DNA of 64,000 bases from NCBI GenBank assembly GCA_910587235.1, contig CAJUKD010000005.1:54736-118735 (forward strand), given 5' to 3'. Numbering within the stretch: position 1 is the first letter of the stretch; every line of letters starts with the position of its first letter. This document shows positions 54,486 to 63,908 of this stretch, in pieces. Both the position numbers and the translations under genes were made by a program. Source of the DNA: an uncultured Muribaculaceae bacterium. GTDB taxonomy: Bacteria > Bacteroidota > Bacteroidia > Bacteroidales > Muribaculaceae. The notes under the pieces were generated by a model. It saw only the letters and a program-made list of their open reading frames with translations, made no database searches and was not told the DNA's origin.

Positions 54486-54544
54486 ATGAACTTTGACGGA
54501 AAGAATGAAACACCGCCACGCATTTAACCTTTGCTAACAATTGA

Positions 54545-55942
54545 TCAGAAGTTTTTCTGACTGGAATATGTAAACTTCACTTTGGCTTTCGACAAATCGA
54601 CGCGAGCCATCGCAGGAGCCATGACGTAGGGAGTCACAGCCGATTCCGTTTTCTGCACAGTGGTGGAATAATAGCCGGAGTTTACCAGCTCCTCGAACTC
54701 CACTTGTACCGGCACAAGCGAGAATGTATAATCTTCCTCTTTTATTTCCTCTTTTTCAAGCATATCGAGAAGATACGAACGCATACTCGAGAAATCATAA
54801 GTACCCGTGGTGCTGTTATAAGCGGCATAGAACGACGTACGTTTATCCGGCAATGAATTGTTGGCAAAAAATTCATCTCGTTTACTTTTCAGCACCATCA
54901 GCAAATAAGGCGGGACTTCCACCTTGAAATCGTTTTCAATTTCTGAAGCCGGAATAGAAAAAGTCAGCGAGTTCACCACCGAAAGGTCCGCTTTATCAGC
55001 GCGATAACGATCCACAACTTCACGTACAGGGAATTCTATCTCCATTTCAAGGCCAGCAGGAGCCAAAAGTATATTTTCGCCTTCGTCGACCATACGTGTA
55101 ATCGAAGGATCCATGGAAAGACTTATGATATTGTCGGAAAGCACCTCAGGCGTAACCAGGAAATAGTCATGGCGAGCTGTTATCGTATCATTCTTTTTAG
55201 TTTCCTCATTATACTGATACTTGTGAAGATACATCTTCATAAGGGTCTGCGACACGAGAGTCATGCGCCCTGAACCGTAGGCATTCTCAATATAGATGCC
55301 GGGAAACACATTGTCGATAAACGCTTCCGGAGTGGCGTAATATTCAGGATGTTCCTCAAACGTGCTGAACAGACGGCGCGCAAGGTCAAGGGGCATCCTT
55401 ACGGAAATATCGCGACTCGCCATCTTTCTCAGTGAATCGGAATCAAGAGTCGAAGCCGTATAGACTTTTGAGGCAAGCGGTGCAGCCGATGCGTCGAAGT
55501 ATCCATCCGGATTGAAATCGCTGAAAATAGGCGAAGGCAAGCGACGGTTCAATGCGTGGATTTTCAATCCCATCGGAGCCACTGAATCGCCGATAAAAGC
55601 GCCTCGCCGATAACGCATATAGAGCACCATGGAATCCACATTAGCTGCCGTAAACTCTGCCGTATCAAGAGATGTGGACGATATAAACTGCGTAACCACA
55701 CTCGACGACAGACTTCCGTACCCCGGAATCTCTATCGAGCCGATAAGCTGGTCGACGGTACATGAGCGGACAGCACCGGTAGCTACCGTATGCCCGCTGA
55801 CCGTAAAAGTGGAATCGATACTGATTGCCACGCTGTCACCGACCAGAGATGATCCGATAGTAGTACTTTCGTCACACGCTATAACCGATGCCGACAAAAT
55901 CAATGCACCGCATAGCGAAGCAAATATATTGCGGATTTTCAT
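54545..55942 (-). CDS. DUF4270 family lipoprotein
   Basis: A 465-residue lipoprotein: the signal peptide ends SVIAC (Cys about residue 23). The rest is beta-rich and matches the DUF4270 pattern (IGSSLVGDSVAISIDSTFTV near the start, SMVLYMRY, ILLAPAGLEMEIEFPV later). These are outer-envelope proteins of Bacteroidetes with no known activity. It lies 44 bases downstream of the glycogen-synthase-like gene, a pairing seen in other Bacteroidales. Confidence 0.85.
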   Translation of the reverse strand: MKIRNIFASLCGALILSASVIACDESTTIGSSLVGDSVAISIDSTFTVSGHTVATGAVRSCTVDQLIGSIEIPGYGSLSSSVVTQFISSTSLDTAEFTAANVDSMVLYMRYRRGAFIGDSVAPMGLKIHALNRRLPSPIFSDFNPDGYFDASAAPLASKVYTASTLDSDSLRKMASRDISVRMPLDLARRLFSTFEEHPEYYATPEAFIDNVFPGIYIENAYGSGRMTLVSQTLMKMYLHKYQYNEETKKNDTITARHDYFLVTPEVLSDNIISLSMDPSITRMVDEGENILLAPAGLEMEIEFPVREVVDRYRADKADLSVVNSLTFSIPASEIENDFKVEVPPYLLMVLKSKRDEFFANNSLPDKRTSFYAAYNSTTGTYDFSSMRSYLLDMLEKEEIKEEDYTFSLVPVQVEFEELVNSGYYSTTVQKTESAVTPYVMAPAMARVDLSKAKVKFTYSSQKNF

Positions 55943-55986
55943 CTTTATGCTTTGGATAATAGGAATGAATAAAATCGCCCCGTATA

Positions 55987-56802
55987 TCAGAGCGACTTGT
56001 AAAACTCGCGATAGGCGTCGGCAAAACCGTCGTCAGCAGCGGTATATTCAAACAGAGGTTTACCTGATGCTCTGGCATACTCTATCAGTTCAGGCTCGAC
56101 ACCTTCGGAGCTTACCGCCACAGCATCGGCATGGTCGATCGCAAGTTTATTGAGTTTGATGAAATCGACAAGTTCTCCGCCGTCCGTAAGTGAAGCAAGA
56201 TCGGCTTCGGAAAAACCGTCGGCACGCAATTTTTCGACCATACGGGGGTCAAGCGTGCCGTCGAATCGCTTGTCATAAAGAGAATATACGATCTTCGAAC
56301 TTCTGAAAGAAGGATCATCGGCATAAGCCCGCTTCAGATAGAGAGGGGCGAGAGCCGATATCCAGCCTATACAGTGAATTACCGACGGGTCCCAGCGGAG
56401 TTTGCGCACGGTATCAACGGTTCCGCGGACGAAGAAAATCGAGCGTTCGTCGTTTACCGCCGGCATACTGTCAGTTTCGAGTGTGCCGTCGCCATGATGC
56501 AGGAAATAGTCGTCGTTGTCAATAAAATATACCTGCATTCTTGTAGGCAGCAACGTAGCGACCTTTATGATAAGGGGATGATCCGTATCGTCGATGATTA
56601 TATTTATTCCGGAAAGACGGATGACTTCATGCAATTGATTGCGCCGTTCGTTAATAGCGCTATAACGAGGCATGAACGTGCGGACCTCAGTACCCCCCTC
56701 GTGGATTCCCTGCGCCAGTTTACGGCCGAATGTCGATAGATTGCCTGCCGGCAGATAGGGTTCGATTTCCTGAGAGATGTAGAGCACTTTTTTGAGTTCC
56801 AT
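55987..56802 (-). CDS. Orphan glycogen/starch synthase N-terminal (GT5-like) domain
   Basis: A 271-residue protein resembling only the N-terminal Rossmann half of glycogen synthase (KVLYISQEIEPYLPAGNLSTFGRKLAQ, VRTFMPRY, VYFIDNDDYF, HCIGWISALAPLYLK). The C-terminal GT1 domain with the nucleotide-sugar site is missing, and the KxGGL motif that holds ADP-glucose is replaced by PAGNLST. A complete transferase activity is therefore unlikely; a regulatory or scaffold role is more plausible. It has its own promoter and precedes the DUF4270 gene. Confidence 0.82.
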   Translation of the reverse strand: MELKKVLYISQEIEPYLPAGNLSTFGRKLAQGIHEGGTEVRTFMPRYSAINERRNQLHEVIRLSGINIIIDDTDHPLIIKVATLLPTRMQVYFIDNDDYFLHHGDGTLETDSMPAVNDERSIFFVRGTVDTVRKLRWDPSVIHCIGWISALAPLYLKRAYADDPSFRSSKIVYSLYDKRFDGTLDPRMVEKLRADGFSEADLASLTDGGELVDFIKLNKLAIDHADAVAVSSEGVEPELIEYARASGKPLFEYTAADDGFADAYREFYKSL

Positions 56803-56852
56803 TTTCGGTGGTTGAGTGAGAGATTAGATGGTGATGTATTTCAATATTTGCG

Positions 56853-56883
56853 CAAAGTTAGCGATTTTTTTTGAACGGGCATA
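56853..56883 (-). promoter_or_regulatory. Promoter of glycogen-synthase-like/DUF4270 unit
   Basis: Minus strand TATG, 19 bases, TAACTTTG (56860-56853). Perfect -7 box with one mismatch at -33 and ideal spacing; start near 56846. Confidence 0.65.
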
Positions 56884-56925
56884 AAAAAAGAGGCGGCACT
56901 CCGTACTATTTTTTGCATTTTTAAG

Positions 56926-56956
56926 TTTAATTTTACTCTGTGATGTCGTAACTTTG
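56926..56956 (+). promoter_or_regulatory. Promoter of the dsbD operon
   Basis: TTTA at 56926, 19 bases, TAACTTTG at 56949-56956. Perfect -7 and near-perfect -33, start near 56963, 63 nt before the first gene. It is divergent from the promoter at 56853-56883. Confidence 0.7.
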
Positions 56957-57025
56957 CACTGCAAAACAGACTCCCGGCGACATTGAAAAACCGGAAGGCA
57001 TGAAACTTCATTCCTGACCCCAAAT

Positions 57026-57514
57026 ATGAAAATAAAACGGCTTATACTGCTCATCACCTCGATTCTGACAATCGCCACAGTATGTCCGGCAACTGCTCCG
57101 CACGAAACCGAGCAGCCCGTACGCTGGCGAATGAGCGTCAGAATGGAGTCGGCCGACAGAGGCACCGTAACATTACGCGCACTGATAGAACCGGGCTGGC
57201 ATTTATACGGTACCAAACTTCCGGCGGACGGCCCTCAACCCACCGTTTTCGACTTCAAAGAATCTTACGGCATCACATTCACATCACAATTGGAAGAAAA
57301 CAGGGCAGCAACCGAATCCGTCGACCAGATGTTCGGCTCGAAACTCTGTTGGTGGGACAGCAATGTAAGTTTTACCCGCACATTCAAAGTCAACGCCCCG
57401 GACGATGCCGGAATAAACGTAAAAATCAGCTTCATGGGATGCGACAACACAACATGTCTGCCTCCGCGCACTAACACTTTTTCCTATAAAATCACTCAAA
57501 AAGCCAAGGAATGA
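57026..57514 (+). CDS. Free-standing DsbD alpha-domain protein
   Basis: A 162-residue exported protein (signal peptide about 1-22). The remainder matches the periplasmic alpha domain of DsbD (GWHLYGTKLP, then GCDNTTCLPP with the redox cysteine pair). It overlaps the full dsbD gene by four bases (ATGA) and so is made with it. It probably carries electrons from DsbD to periplasmic or envelope thiol proteins. Confidence 0.83.
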   Translation: MKIKRLILLITSILTIATVCPATAPHETEQPVRWRMSVRMESADRGTVTLRALIEPGWHLYGTKLPADGPQPTVFDFKESYGITFTSQLEENRAATESVDQMFGSKLCWWDSNVSFTRTFKVNAPDDAGINVKISFMGCDNTTCLPPRTNTFSYKITQKAKE

Positions 57515-59517
57515 AAGAAATTATACTTACCGCAAAATTTCGTCTGTCGGCATTGATTGCCCTATTGGCAATCTGCATCACAGCACAGGCCGCAATAGCA
57601 TCCCATGTACAATGGAGTGCGGAAATAGAACAGACCGCGCCCGACAAAGCCATTCTAAAAATACATGCAGATATCGAGGACGGATGGCATATCTACGGAC
57701 TAAGCATGCCCTCTCTTCCCGATGATTCGGCCGACGTACTGCCCGACCCCACATCGATCGAAATCGAAGCGGCTCCCGGGCTGACCGTGGCCGACAGCAC
57801 TATGTGCTCGGAAAAACCGCAGATTCATTTCGATGACTTCATGAGCCTCAACCTACCCTGGCTGAAAGGCAAACTGACGCTCAGCCGTGAACTGACACTC
57901 GCCGAAGGCACATCCGGCGCCCATATACGCGGATATGTGTCATACATGGCTTGTACAGACGTGTCGTGCACGCCGCCCGCCCGCTATGAATTCGACCTGA
58001 CTATGGGTAATCCGGATTCATCAGCCGCCATTGACGTTGAAACGGACAAAGAAGCAGAAACAGGAACCATCGCTTCTTCAAACGAATCGACAGGCAACAG
58101 CAACACCCAATGGTGGACTCCGGTTGAAACAGACAACGAAAGTTCAGGCGAAGGCCGTTCCTATTGGGCAATATTCCTGCTCGGGTTCCTTGGCGGTCTT
58201 GTAGCCCTGATGACTCCATGCGTATGGCCAATGATACCCATGACCGTCAGCTTCTTCCTCAAATCCGGCAAAACACGCCGACGCGCCATAGCCGATGCTT
58301 CGCTCTACAGCGGCAGTATCATATTCATATTCCTGGCTCTCGGGCTGCTGATAACGCTGATTTTCGGTCCGGGCAAACTCAACGAGATAGCCACAGGAGC
58401 GGTGTTTAATGTTATTTTCTTCCTGCTCCTTGTGGTGTTTGCAATCTCTTTCTTCGGCGCTTTCGAAATAAAGTTGCCTTCACGCTGGGCAACGGCTGTC
58501 GACAACCGTGCCGAACAAACCACAGGCATAGTCAGCATATTCTTCATGGCTTTCACTCTGGTGCTTGTTTCGTTCTCATGCACAGGTCCCATTATCGGCA
58601 CTCTGCTTGTCGAGGCTTTCACAGACAGCAATCTTATGGGTCCGCTGCTCGGCATGGGCGGTTTCGCACTCGGTCTGGCACTACCTTTCGGACTCTTCGC
58701 ATTCTTCCCCTCCATGCTCAAAGAATTGCCGCGCTCAGGCAGCTGGCTTAACACCGTAAAAGTAGTACTCGGATTCGTCGAACTTATTCTCTCCCTCAAG
58801 TTCCTATCAGTCGCCGATCTGGCCTACGGCTGGGGGATTCTTGACCGTGAGGTGTTCCTAGCCCTATGGATTGTACTTTTCATCCTGCTCGGTCTTTATC
58901 TGCTCGGAAAACTGCGCTTCAGTCACGATGCCGCCTCGGCTCATACTTCCGTCGGAGGATTCTTCGGAGCCGTGGCATCACTGGCTTTTGCAGTTTACCT
59001 GATACCCGGATTATGGGGCGCACCGCTTAAAGCCATCAGTGCATTCGCGCCGCCGCTCTACACCCAGGACTTCAATCTCTACGGAGGTGAATTCAAAGTA
59101 TTCAATGACTACGACGAAGGCATGCGCTTCGCAGCAGAAAGCCACAAACCGGTACTGCTCGATTTTTCAGGATATGCTTGCGTGAACTGCCGCAAGATGG
59201 AGGGCGCCGTGTTCGACACTCCAGAAGTGCGCGAAATAATCGAACGTGACTACGTAATGATCACCCTTATGGTCGACGACAAGACTCCCCTGCCGCACCC
59301 GATAACAGTCGAGGAACAGGGCAAGACGGTTAAACTCCGCACCGTAGGCGACCGCTGGAGCTTCCTGCAGCGGCATAAATTCGGCATAAGCTCTCAACCG
59401 TACTATATACAGCTCGACAACAACGGCATGCCGCTTATGGCACCCAGAGCCTACGACGAAAATGTCGGCGACTTTGTCAAATGGCTGGAAAATGGAGTAA
59501 GCGCATATAAGGATTAA
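57511..59517 (+). CDS. dsbD: Protein-disulfide reductase DsbD
   Basis: A 668-residue membrane protein moving reducing power from cytosolic thioredoxin to the periplasm. Signal peptide 1-29; alpha domain about 30-165 (CTDVSCTPP); eight-helix core about 215-510 with its two cysteines in TPCVWPMIP and SFSCTGPIIG; thioredoxin-like gamma domain with CVNC near residues 557-560. All key cysteines are present. A Ser/Glu-rich linker (about 170-210) joins the alpha domain to the membrane part. Confidence 0.93.
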   Translation: MKEIILTAKFRLSALIALLAICITAQAAIASHVQWSAEIEQTAPDKAILKIHADIEDGWHIYGLSMPSLPDDSADVLPDPTSIEIEAAPGLTVADSTMCSEKPQIHFDDFMSLNLPWLKGKLTLSRELTLAEGTSGAHIRGYVSYMACTDVSCTPPARYEFDLTMGNPDSSAAIDVETDKEAETGTIASSNESTGNSNTQWWTPVETDNESSGEGRSYWAIFLLGFLGGLVALMTPCVWPMIPMTVSFFLKSGKTRRRAIADASLYSGSIIFIFLALGLLITLIFGPGKLNEIATGAVFNVIFFLLLVVFAISFFGAFEIKLPSRWATAVDNRAEQTTGIVSIFFMAFTLVLVSFSCTGPIIGTLLVEAFTDSNLMGPLLGMGGFALGLALPFGLFAFFPSMLKELPRSGSWLNTVKVVLGFVELILSLKFLSVADLAYGWGILDREVFLALWIVLFILLGLYLLGKLRFSHDAASAHTSVGGFFGAVASLAFAVYLIPGLWGAPLKAISAFAPPLYTQDFNLYGGEFKVFNDYDEGMRFAAESHKPVLLDFSGYACVNCRKMEGAVFDTPEVREIIERDYVMITLMVDDKTPLPHPITVEEQGKTVKLRTVGDRWSFLQRHKFGISSQPYYIQLDNNGMPLMAPRAYDENVGDFVKWLENGVSAYKD

Positions 59518-59543
59518 CGATTGTACAACGATTAAAGGAAATA

Positions 59544-60347
59544 ATGACTCAAAAACATAGCCGCGAGGAAAAACTTGACGCTCTCGGACGCCTGAGCGAC
59601 ACTCTCGACATACTGCGGGTGAAGTGCCCATGGGACGCCAAGCAGACAAATGAAAGCCTGCGTCCAAACACCATAGAAGAGGTGTACGAACTAGCCCAGG
59701 CGCTACTCGACGGAAAAACGGACGAAATCAGAAAAGAGTTGGGCGACGTATTGCTCCATGTGCTTTTCTATGCCAAAATAGGCGAAGAGAAAGGCGAATT
59801 CGACATTGCCGATGTAGCAAAAGCGCTCAACGACAAGCTTATATTTCGCCACCCGCACGTATTTGGAGAAGTACACGTCGACGACGCACATCAGGTCGAG
59901 CAGAACTGGGAACAGATAAAACTCCGCGAAAAAGGCGGCAACCGTTCTGTACTTGCCGGTGTCCCGTCAGCACTTCCGGCACTCGTGAAGGCTTTCCGTA
60001 TACAGGAAAAAGCGGCCAATTCCGGTTTCGATTGGGAAGAACCGCATCAGGTATGGGAAAAGGTAAAAGAAGAAATCTCCGAAACAGAAGAAGCCATAGC
60101 CACAGGAAAGATCGACGACATCGAAGCTGAATTCGGCGACATGATGTTCAGCGTCATAAATGCGGCAAGACTCTATGGAGTAAATCCCGAAAACGCACTC
60201 GAACGTACAAACCGCAAATTCATAGGACGCTTCAATCATCTCGAACGTCGTGCGACCGAAACAGGACGCAGACTCAACGAGATGACCCTCGCCGAGATGG
60301 ACGCGCTCTGGAATGAAGCCAAAGCCGTAAATCACGACAACGAATAA
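59544..60347 (+). CDS. mazG: Nucleoside triphosphate pyrophosphohydrolase
   Basis: A 267-residue MazG protein with two all-alpha pyrophosphohydrolase domains. The first has the metal-binding EEVYELAQALLDG and ELGDVLLHVLFYA. The second has EETEEAIA-type and EFGDMMFSVINAARL motifs. It hydrolyses NTPs to NMP and pyrophosphate, guarding the nucleotide pool. Nine bases separate it from topB. Confidence 0.95.
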   Translation: MTQKHSREEKLDALGRLSDTLDILRVKCPWDAKQTNESLRPNTIEEVYELAQALLDGKTDEIRKELGDVLLHVLFYAKIGEEKGEFDIADVAKALNDKLIFRHPHVFGEVHVDDAHQVEQNWEQIKLREKGGNRSVLAGVPSALPALVKAFRIQEKAANSGFDWEEPHQVWEKVKEEISETEEAIATGKIDDIEAEFGDMMFSVINAARLYGVNPENALERTNRKFIGRFNHLERRATETGRRLNEMTLAEMDALWNEAKAVNHDNE

Positions 60348-60355
60348 AAGCGTCA

Positions 60356-62407
60356 ATGAAACTCTGCATCACCGAGAAGCATGATGTAGCCCGCAATATA
60401 GCCGGCATACTCGGAGCTGACACACGTCGTGACGGATTCTACGAAGGGAACGGCTACCGCGTGACCTGGACAATAGGCCATCTATGCTGTCTGCTGGAAC
60501 CGCACGACTACACTCCGGTTTGGAAACGATGGTCGCTTGGCGCACTGCCGATGATACCGCAGCGCTTCGATGTGAAAATCATTGACGACAACGGCATACG
60601 CCGCCAATTCGCAGTAATAGAAAAGCTTATATCCGATGCGGAGGAAATAATCAACTGCGGTGACGCCGGCCAGGAAGGAGAACTTATCCAGCGATGGGTG
60701 ATGAAAAAAGCCGGTGCGCGATGTCCGGTAAAGCGACTGTGGATTTCGTCGCTCACCGACGAGGCAATCCGCGAGGGGTTCAGCAAACTCGCGCCACAAT
60801 CCGACTACGACCGGCTTTTCTATGCCGGTCTGTCGCGCGCAATCGGCGACTGGATTCTGGGCATGAATGCCACACGCCTTTACACACTTAAATATTCAGA
60901 ACCCGGAACAGTACTGTCTATCGGACGAGTACAGACCCCGACTCTTGCCCTTATTGTAAAACGTCAGCAGGAAATAGAAAATTTCGTTCCCCGCGACTCC
61001 TGGGAGTTACGGACCGACTACCGTAATATCACATTCATTTCCACTGCCGAACGTTTCGACAAAGAAGAAGACGCAAACGCAGCAGCCGAACGCATAGCAT
61101 CAGAAACTTTCAACGTTACGGACGTAACGAAGAAAAAAGGCCGCGAAGCCCCGCCGAGGCTTTTCGATCTCACTTCGCTGCAGGTTGAGTGCAACCGACG
61201 TTTCAGCTGGACGGCCGACCAGACTCTACGTCTTATCCAGAGTCTTTATGAAAAGAAGCTGACGACATATCCGCGTGTCGACACCACATATCTCCCTGAC
61301 GACATATATCCGAAGATCGGGCCTACACTAAAAGCCATGGCGCCTTACGCATCGCTTACGGCACCGGTGCTTGCCGCTAAAATTCCGAAGACCAAGAAAG
61401 TCTTCGACAACTCCAAAGTCACCGATCACCATGCAATAATACCGACCGGACAATCACCTGTCGGTATCGATGGCGACGAAAAGCGGCTGTACCATCTGGT
61501 GGCAATGCGTTTTATATCGGCTTTTTATCCCGACTGCGAATTCATGGCAACAAGCGTTACCGGCAATGCTGGCGGGATGGAATTCCGTGTAAACGGTAAA
61601 GTAATCACGAAACAAGGATGGAAAAGCCTTTTCACCAACGCAAATACAGACGACAGCAATGATGAAAACGAGCAGGCTTTGCCTGAATTCACCGTCGGAG
61701 AAAGCGGCCCGCACACACCGTCAATAGCAAAAAAAACATCCCAGCCTCCGAAGTATTATACCGAAGGTTCGTTGCTGCGTGCAATGGAAACAGCCGGACG
61801 GTCGATCGAAGACGAAGACCTGCGCGAAGCGATGAAAGACAACGGAATCGGCCGGCCGTCAACCCGCGCGGCAATAATAGAAACCCTTTTCAAACGCCGA
61901 TACATACGGCGGGAACGTAAGAACCTTGTAGCCACACAGGCAGGCATCGATCTTATAGCCACCATAAATGAAGAGCTGCTAAAAAGCGCCAAACTCACAG
62001 GTTTGTGGGAGAACAAACTTCGACGGATCGAGCGAGGCGATTTCTCTCCGTCGCAATTCGTTCACGAAATCAGCGAAATGGTGCAGAAAATCGTAGTGAA
62101 CGTATTGTCCGACAACTCGCGTCGGCGCATAGGCGAAACAGCCCTGTCTTCGGAAAAAGAATCTGAAAAACAGAACAAAACAGGCGACACACAAAAGAAA
62201 CCAAGAGCAAAAGCCATACGCAAGCTCGAACAGATTGCATGTCCGCTATGTGGCAAAGGACATCTGCTTCGCGGCCGCACTGCCTACGGTTGCAGTGAGT
62301 ACGCCTCAGGATGTTCTTTCAGGCTGCCATTCGAGCAATACCCGGCCGAGCTTACACCGGCACAGCTCAACAAAAAAATGAAAAGCGCGAAACAACCGGC
62401 AAAATGA
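60356..62407 (+). CDS. topB: DNA topoisomerase III (type IA)
   Basis: A 683-residue type IA topoisomerase. The TOPRIM domain begins MKLCITEKHDVARNIAGIL and includes NCGDAGQEGELI (acidic metal site). The active-site tyrosine is Tyr305 in TTYPRVDTTYLP. A C-terminal zinc ribbon has CPLCGKG and two further cysteines (YGCSEYASGC). It decatenates DNA and resolves recombination intermediates. The stop overlaps the start of the next small gene. Confidence 0.94.
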   Translation: MKLCITEKHDVARNIAGILGADTRRDGFYEGNGYRVTWTIGHLCCLLEPHDYTPVWKRWSLGALPMIPQRFDVKIIDDNGIRRQFAVIEKLISDAEEIINCGDAGQEGELIQRWVMKKAGARCPVKRLWISSLTDEAIREGFSKLAPQSDYDRLFYAGLSRAIGDWILGMNATRLYTLKYSEPGTVLSIGRVQTPTLALIVKRQQEIENFVPRDSWELRTDYRNITFISTAERFDKEEDANAAAERIASETFNVTDVTKKKGREAPPRLFDLTSLQVECNRRFSWTADQTLRLIQSLYEKKLTTYPRVDTTYLPDDIYPKIGPTLKAMAPYASLTAPVLAAKIPKTKKVFDNSKVTDHHAIIPTGQSPVGIDGDEKRLYHLVAMRFISAFYPDCEFMATSVTGNAGGMEFRVNGKVITKQGWKSLFTNANTDDSNDENEQALPEFTVGESGPHTPSIAKKTSQPPKYYTEGSLLRAMETAGRSIEDEDLREAMKDNGIGRPSTRAAIIETLFKRRYIRRERKNLVATQAGIDLIATINEELLKSAKLTGLWENKLRRIERGDFSPSQFVHEISEMVQKIVVNVLSDNSRRRIGETALSSEKESEKQNKTGDTQKKPRAKAIRKLEQIACPLCGKGHLLRGRTAYGCSEYASGCSFRLPFEQYPAELTPAQLNKKMKSAKQPAK

Positions 62408-62586
62408 GCATCACACTTCAGCTTATAATTGTAACAATAATCATAGCTGCAGCCGTATTCGGATTGTGGCACAATCTGACCCGACGGCCATCGTGCTGTT
62501 CCGGTTCAGATAAAAAAAAGCATAGCTCTTGCAAAGCATGCCATATCGCTAATAGCTGCAAAAATAAAGACAAAGGAACCAATTGA
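62404..62586 (+). CDS. Small membrane protein with Cys-rich tail (FeoB-associated-like)
   Basis: A 60-residue protein: one N-terminal membrane helix (about residues 5-25), then a basic tail with CC, CKAC and further cysteines. This resembles the small FeoB-associated Cys-rich membrane proteins, but no feo gene is nearby. The ATG overlaps the topB stop (ATGA), which supports a real, coupled gene. The longer upstream frame inside topB is unlikely to be used. Confidence 0.65.
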   Translation: MSITLQLIIVTIIIAAAVFGLWHNLTRRPSCCSGSDKKKHSSCKACHIANSCKNKDKGTN

Positions 62587-62595
62587 ATAAGAAAA

Positions 62596-62625
62596 CAGGC
62601 GATGTCTTCAACCGGACATCGCCTG
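62596..62625. terminator. Bidirectional terminator between convergent genes
   Basis: Perfect 11-pair stem CAGGCGATGTC / GACATCGCCTG with an 8-base loop, between topB's small partner and the Cys-rich protein gene. On the minus strand it is followed by TTTTC. Confidence 0.75.
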
Positions 62626-62668
62626 CAATCACATTTCATCTTTATATTACGTCTGTAAACACGTCTGC

Positions 62669-63220
62669 TTATTCCGTAATTTTCTCAGCCTTTGGCGCCT
62701 CGCGACGAGGAGTACGGTCATGAGCAGTTTTATCAAAACGTCGGCAAACGTCTGTCTTTCCTTTACCGAAGTCTCGGCCTGCTCGTCTTTTAGCATTCAC
62801 AAAAGAATTTTCCAAGAACTTGACATACTGCTCCGGAGTCAGGATTTCCTTGACTTTTGCAAGATAAGCGGAACGGTCGTTGGTGGCGGCAGCACGGCGC
62901 TGCTGTTTTTCACTGACTTTAGCCTGACGGCACTCACTGTTTATTTTCTGAAGGCTTTCACGTTGAGCGTCGGTAAGATCCAGCCCGGCAAACTGACAAG
63001 AAGCTCCGGCGGCACGGCATTCGGATTTAGGGACACAATTAGCATCTTTAGCACATCTGCCGGGAACACATTCAGACACACATTTCTTTCCGTTATAGCA
63101 TTCATTATTTTTTGAACATTCGGTTTTGGGAGTGTCACTCTTTGAGTCTGCTGCAAAAGCACAGGTGGAACCCATGGCAAACAACGTGACTGCGATGATT
63201 GCAAATTTGTTAAGTTTCAT
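62669..63220 (-). CDS. Exported Cys-rich protein with Spy/CpxP-like region
   Basis: A 183-residue exported protein. A signal peptide (1-23) is followed by eight cysteines within about 40 residues (spaced CxxxxxCxxxxxCxxxCxxxxC and on). The second half is a basic helical region with two LTxxQ motifs (LTDAQ, LTPEQ), the mark of Spy/CpxP periplasmic chaperones. The combination is unusual and I cannot name a function; metal binding, redox sensing or stress chaperone activity are options. Stands alone, opposite to tmRNA. Confidence 0.72.
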   Translation of the reverse strand: MKLNKFAIIAVTLFAMGSTCAFAADSKSDTPKTECSKNNECYNGKKCVSECVPGRCAKDANCVPKSECRAAGASCQFAGLDLTDAQRESLQKINSECRQAKVSEKQQRRAAATNDRSAYLAKVKEILTPEQYVKFLENSFVNAKRRAGRDFGKGKTDVCRRFDKTAHDRTPRREAPKAEKITE

Positions 63221-63401
63221 AATAAAATGTTTTTGTATTGTAGGTTATAGATGGACTTTTCAGATAATTTTTTTCGAGATTTACGATTATATGACAACCA
63301 CAGAAGTCCAAAGTTTAACCCTAAAGTATATTTTTCACTCTCTTTAACCATCATATCCCATAAAAAATAGAGAACAGCATTAGCGATAAATAAAAAAGAC
63401 G

Positions 63402-63409
63402 TATATTTG
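63402..63409 (+). promoter_or_regulatory. -7 box of tmRNA
   Basis: TATATTTG, a perfect -7 box, 31 bases before the mature tmRNA 5' end. No good -33 match. Confidence 0.6.
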
Positions 63410-63439
63410 CAATCCCAAGCACACAGCTTGACGCACATC

Positions 63440-63838
63440 GGGGCTGACCGGTTTTGACAGCGTGTAGAAGTGGTGTGTAAGCGTGCAGAGCTTTGAGGTC
63501 TATGCTCTATAATATCAGGCTTCGACCAATTTTAAATGGCGAAAACAACTACGCTCTTGCTGCCTAATCGAAGAACAGTAGATTACGCTTAATCGCCGCA
63601 ACAGTTGCAGCGACAAGACATCGCCCGATTGTCCTTTTTCCGAGACTAATCGACAAGGCGGTGCAGGTAAATCGGAAATAGGAAGCTGACAGCCTCGGAA
63701 GGCTTCCGAAAATTTAGAGGATAAGGCCGCGGTTGGTAGTTTCAGGCCTGCCGCAACTCGAAAACCAACTTGAAACTACGCACGTAGAAAGCTCATTAGT
63801 TCCGCGTTTGGACGAGGGTTCAAATCCCTCCAGCTCCA
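63440..63838 (+). ncRNA. ssrA: Transfer-messenger RNA (tmRNA)
   Basis: The 5' end GGGGCTGACC pairs with CAGCTCC near the 3' end to form the tRNA-like acceptor, and TTCAAAT flanked by GAGGG/CCCTC is the T arm. The tag frame starts at GGC 63538 and reads Gly-Glu-Asn-Asn-Tyr-Ala-Leu-Ala-Ala, then TAA at 63565-63567. It rescues stalled ribosomes. CCA is not encoded (the sequence after the discriminator A is CTT). About 399 nt. Confidence 0.95.
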
Positions 63839-63874
63839 CTTGCTACTACGGACACTCTGTAGACTAAATCAGAC

Positions 63875-63908
63875 AAACCGCAGACTATCAATTAGTTCTG
63901 CGGTTTTT
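63875..63908 (+). terminator. Terminator of tmRNA
   Basis: Ten-pair stem AAACCGCAGA / TCTGCGGTTT with a 12-base loop, followed by more T residues, 37 bases after the tmRNA. Confidence 0.85.
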
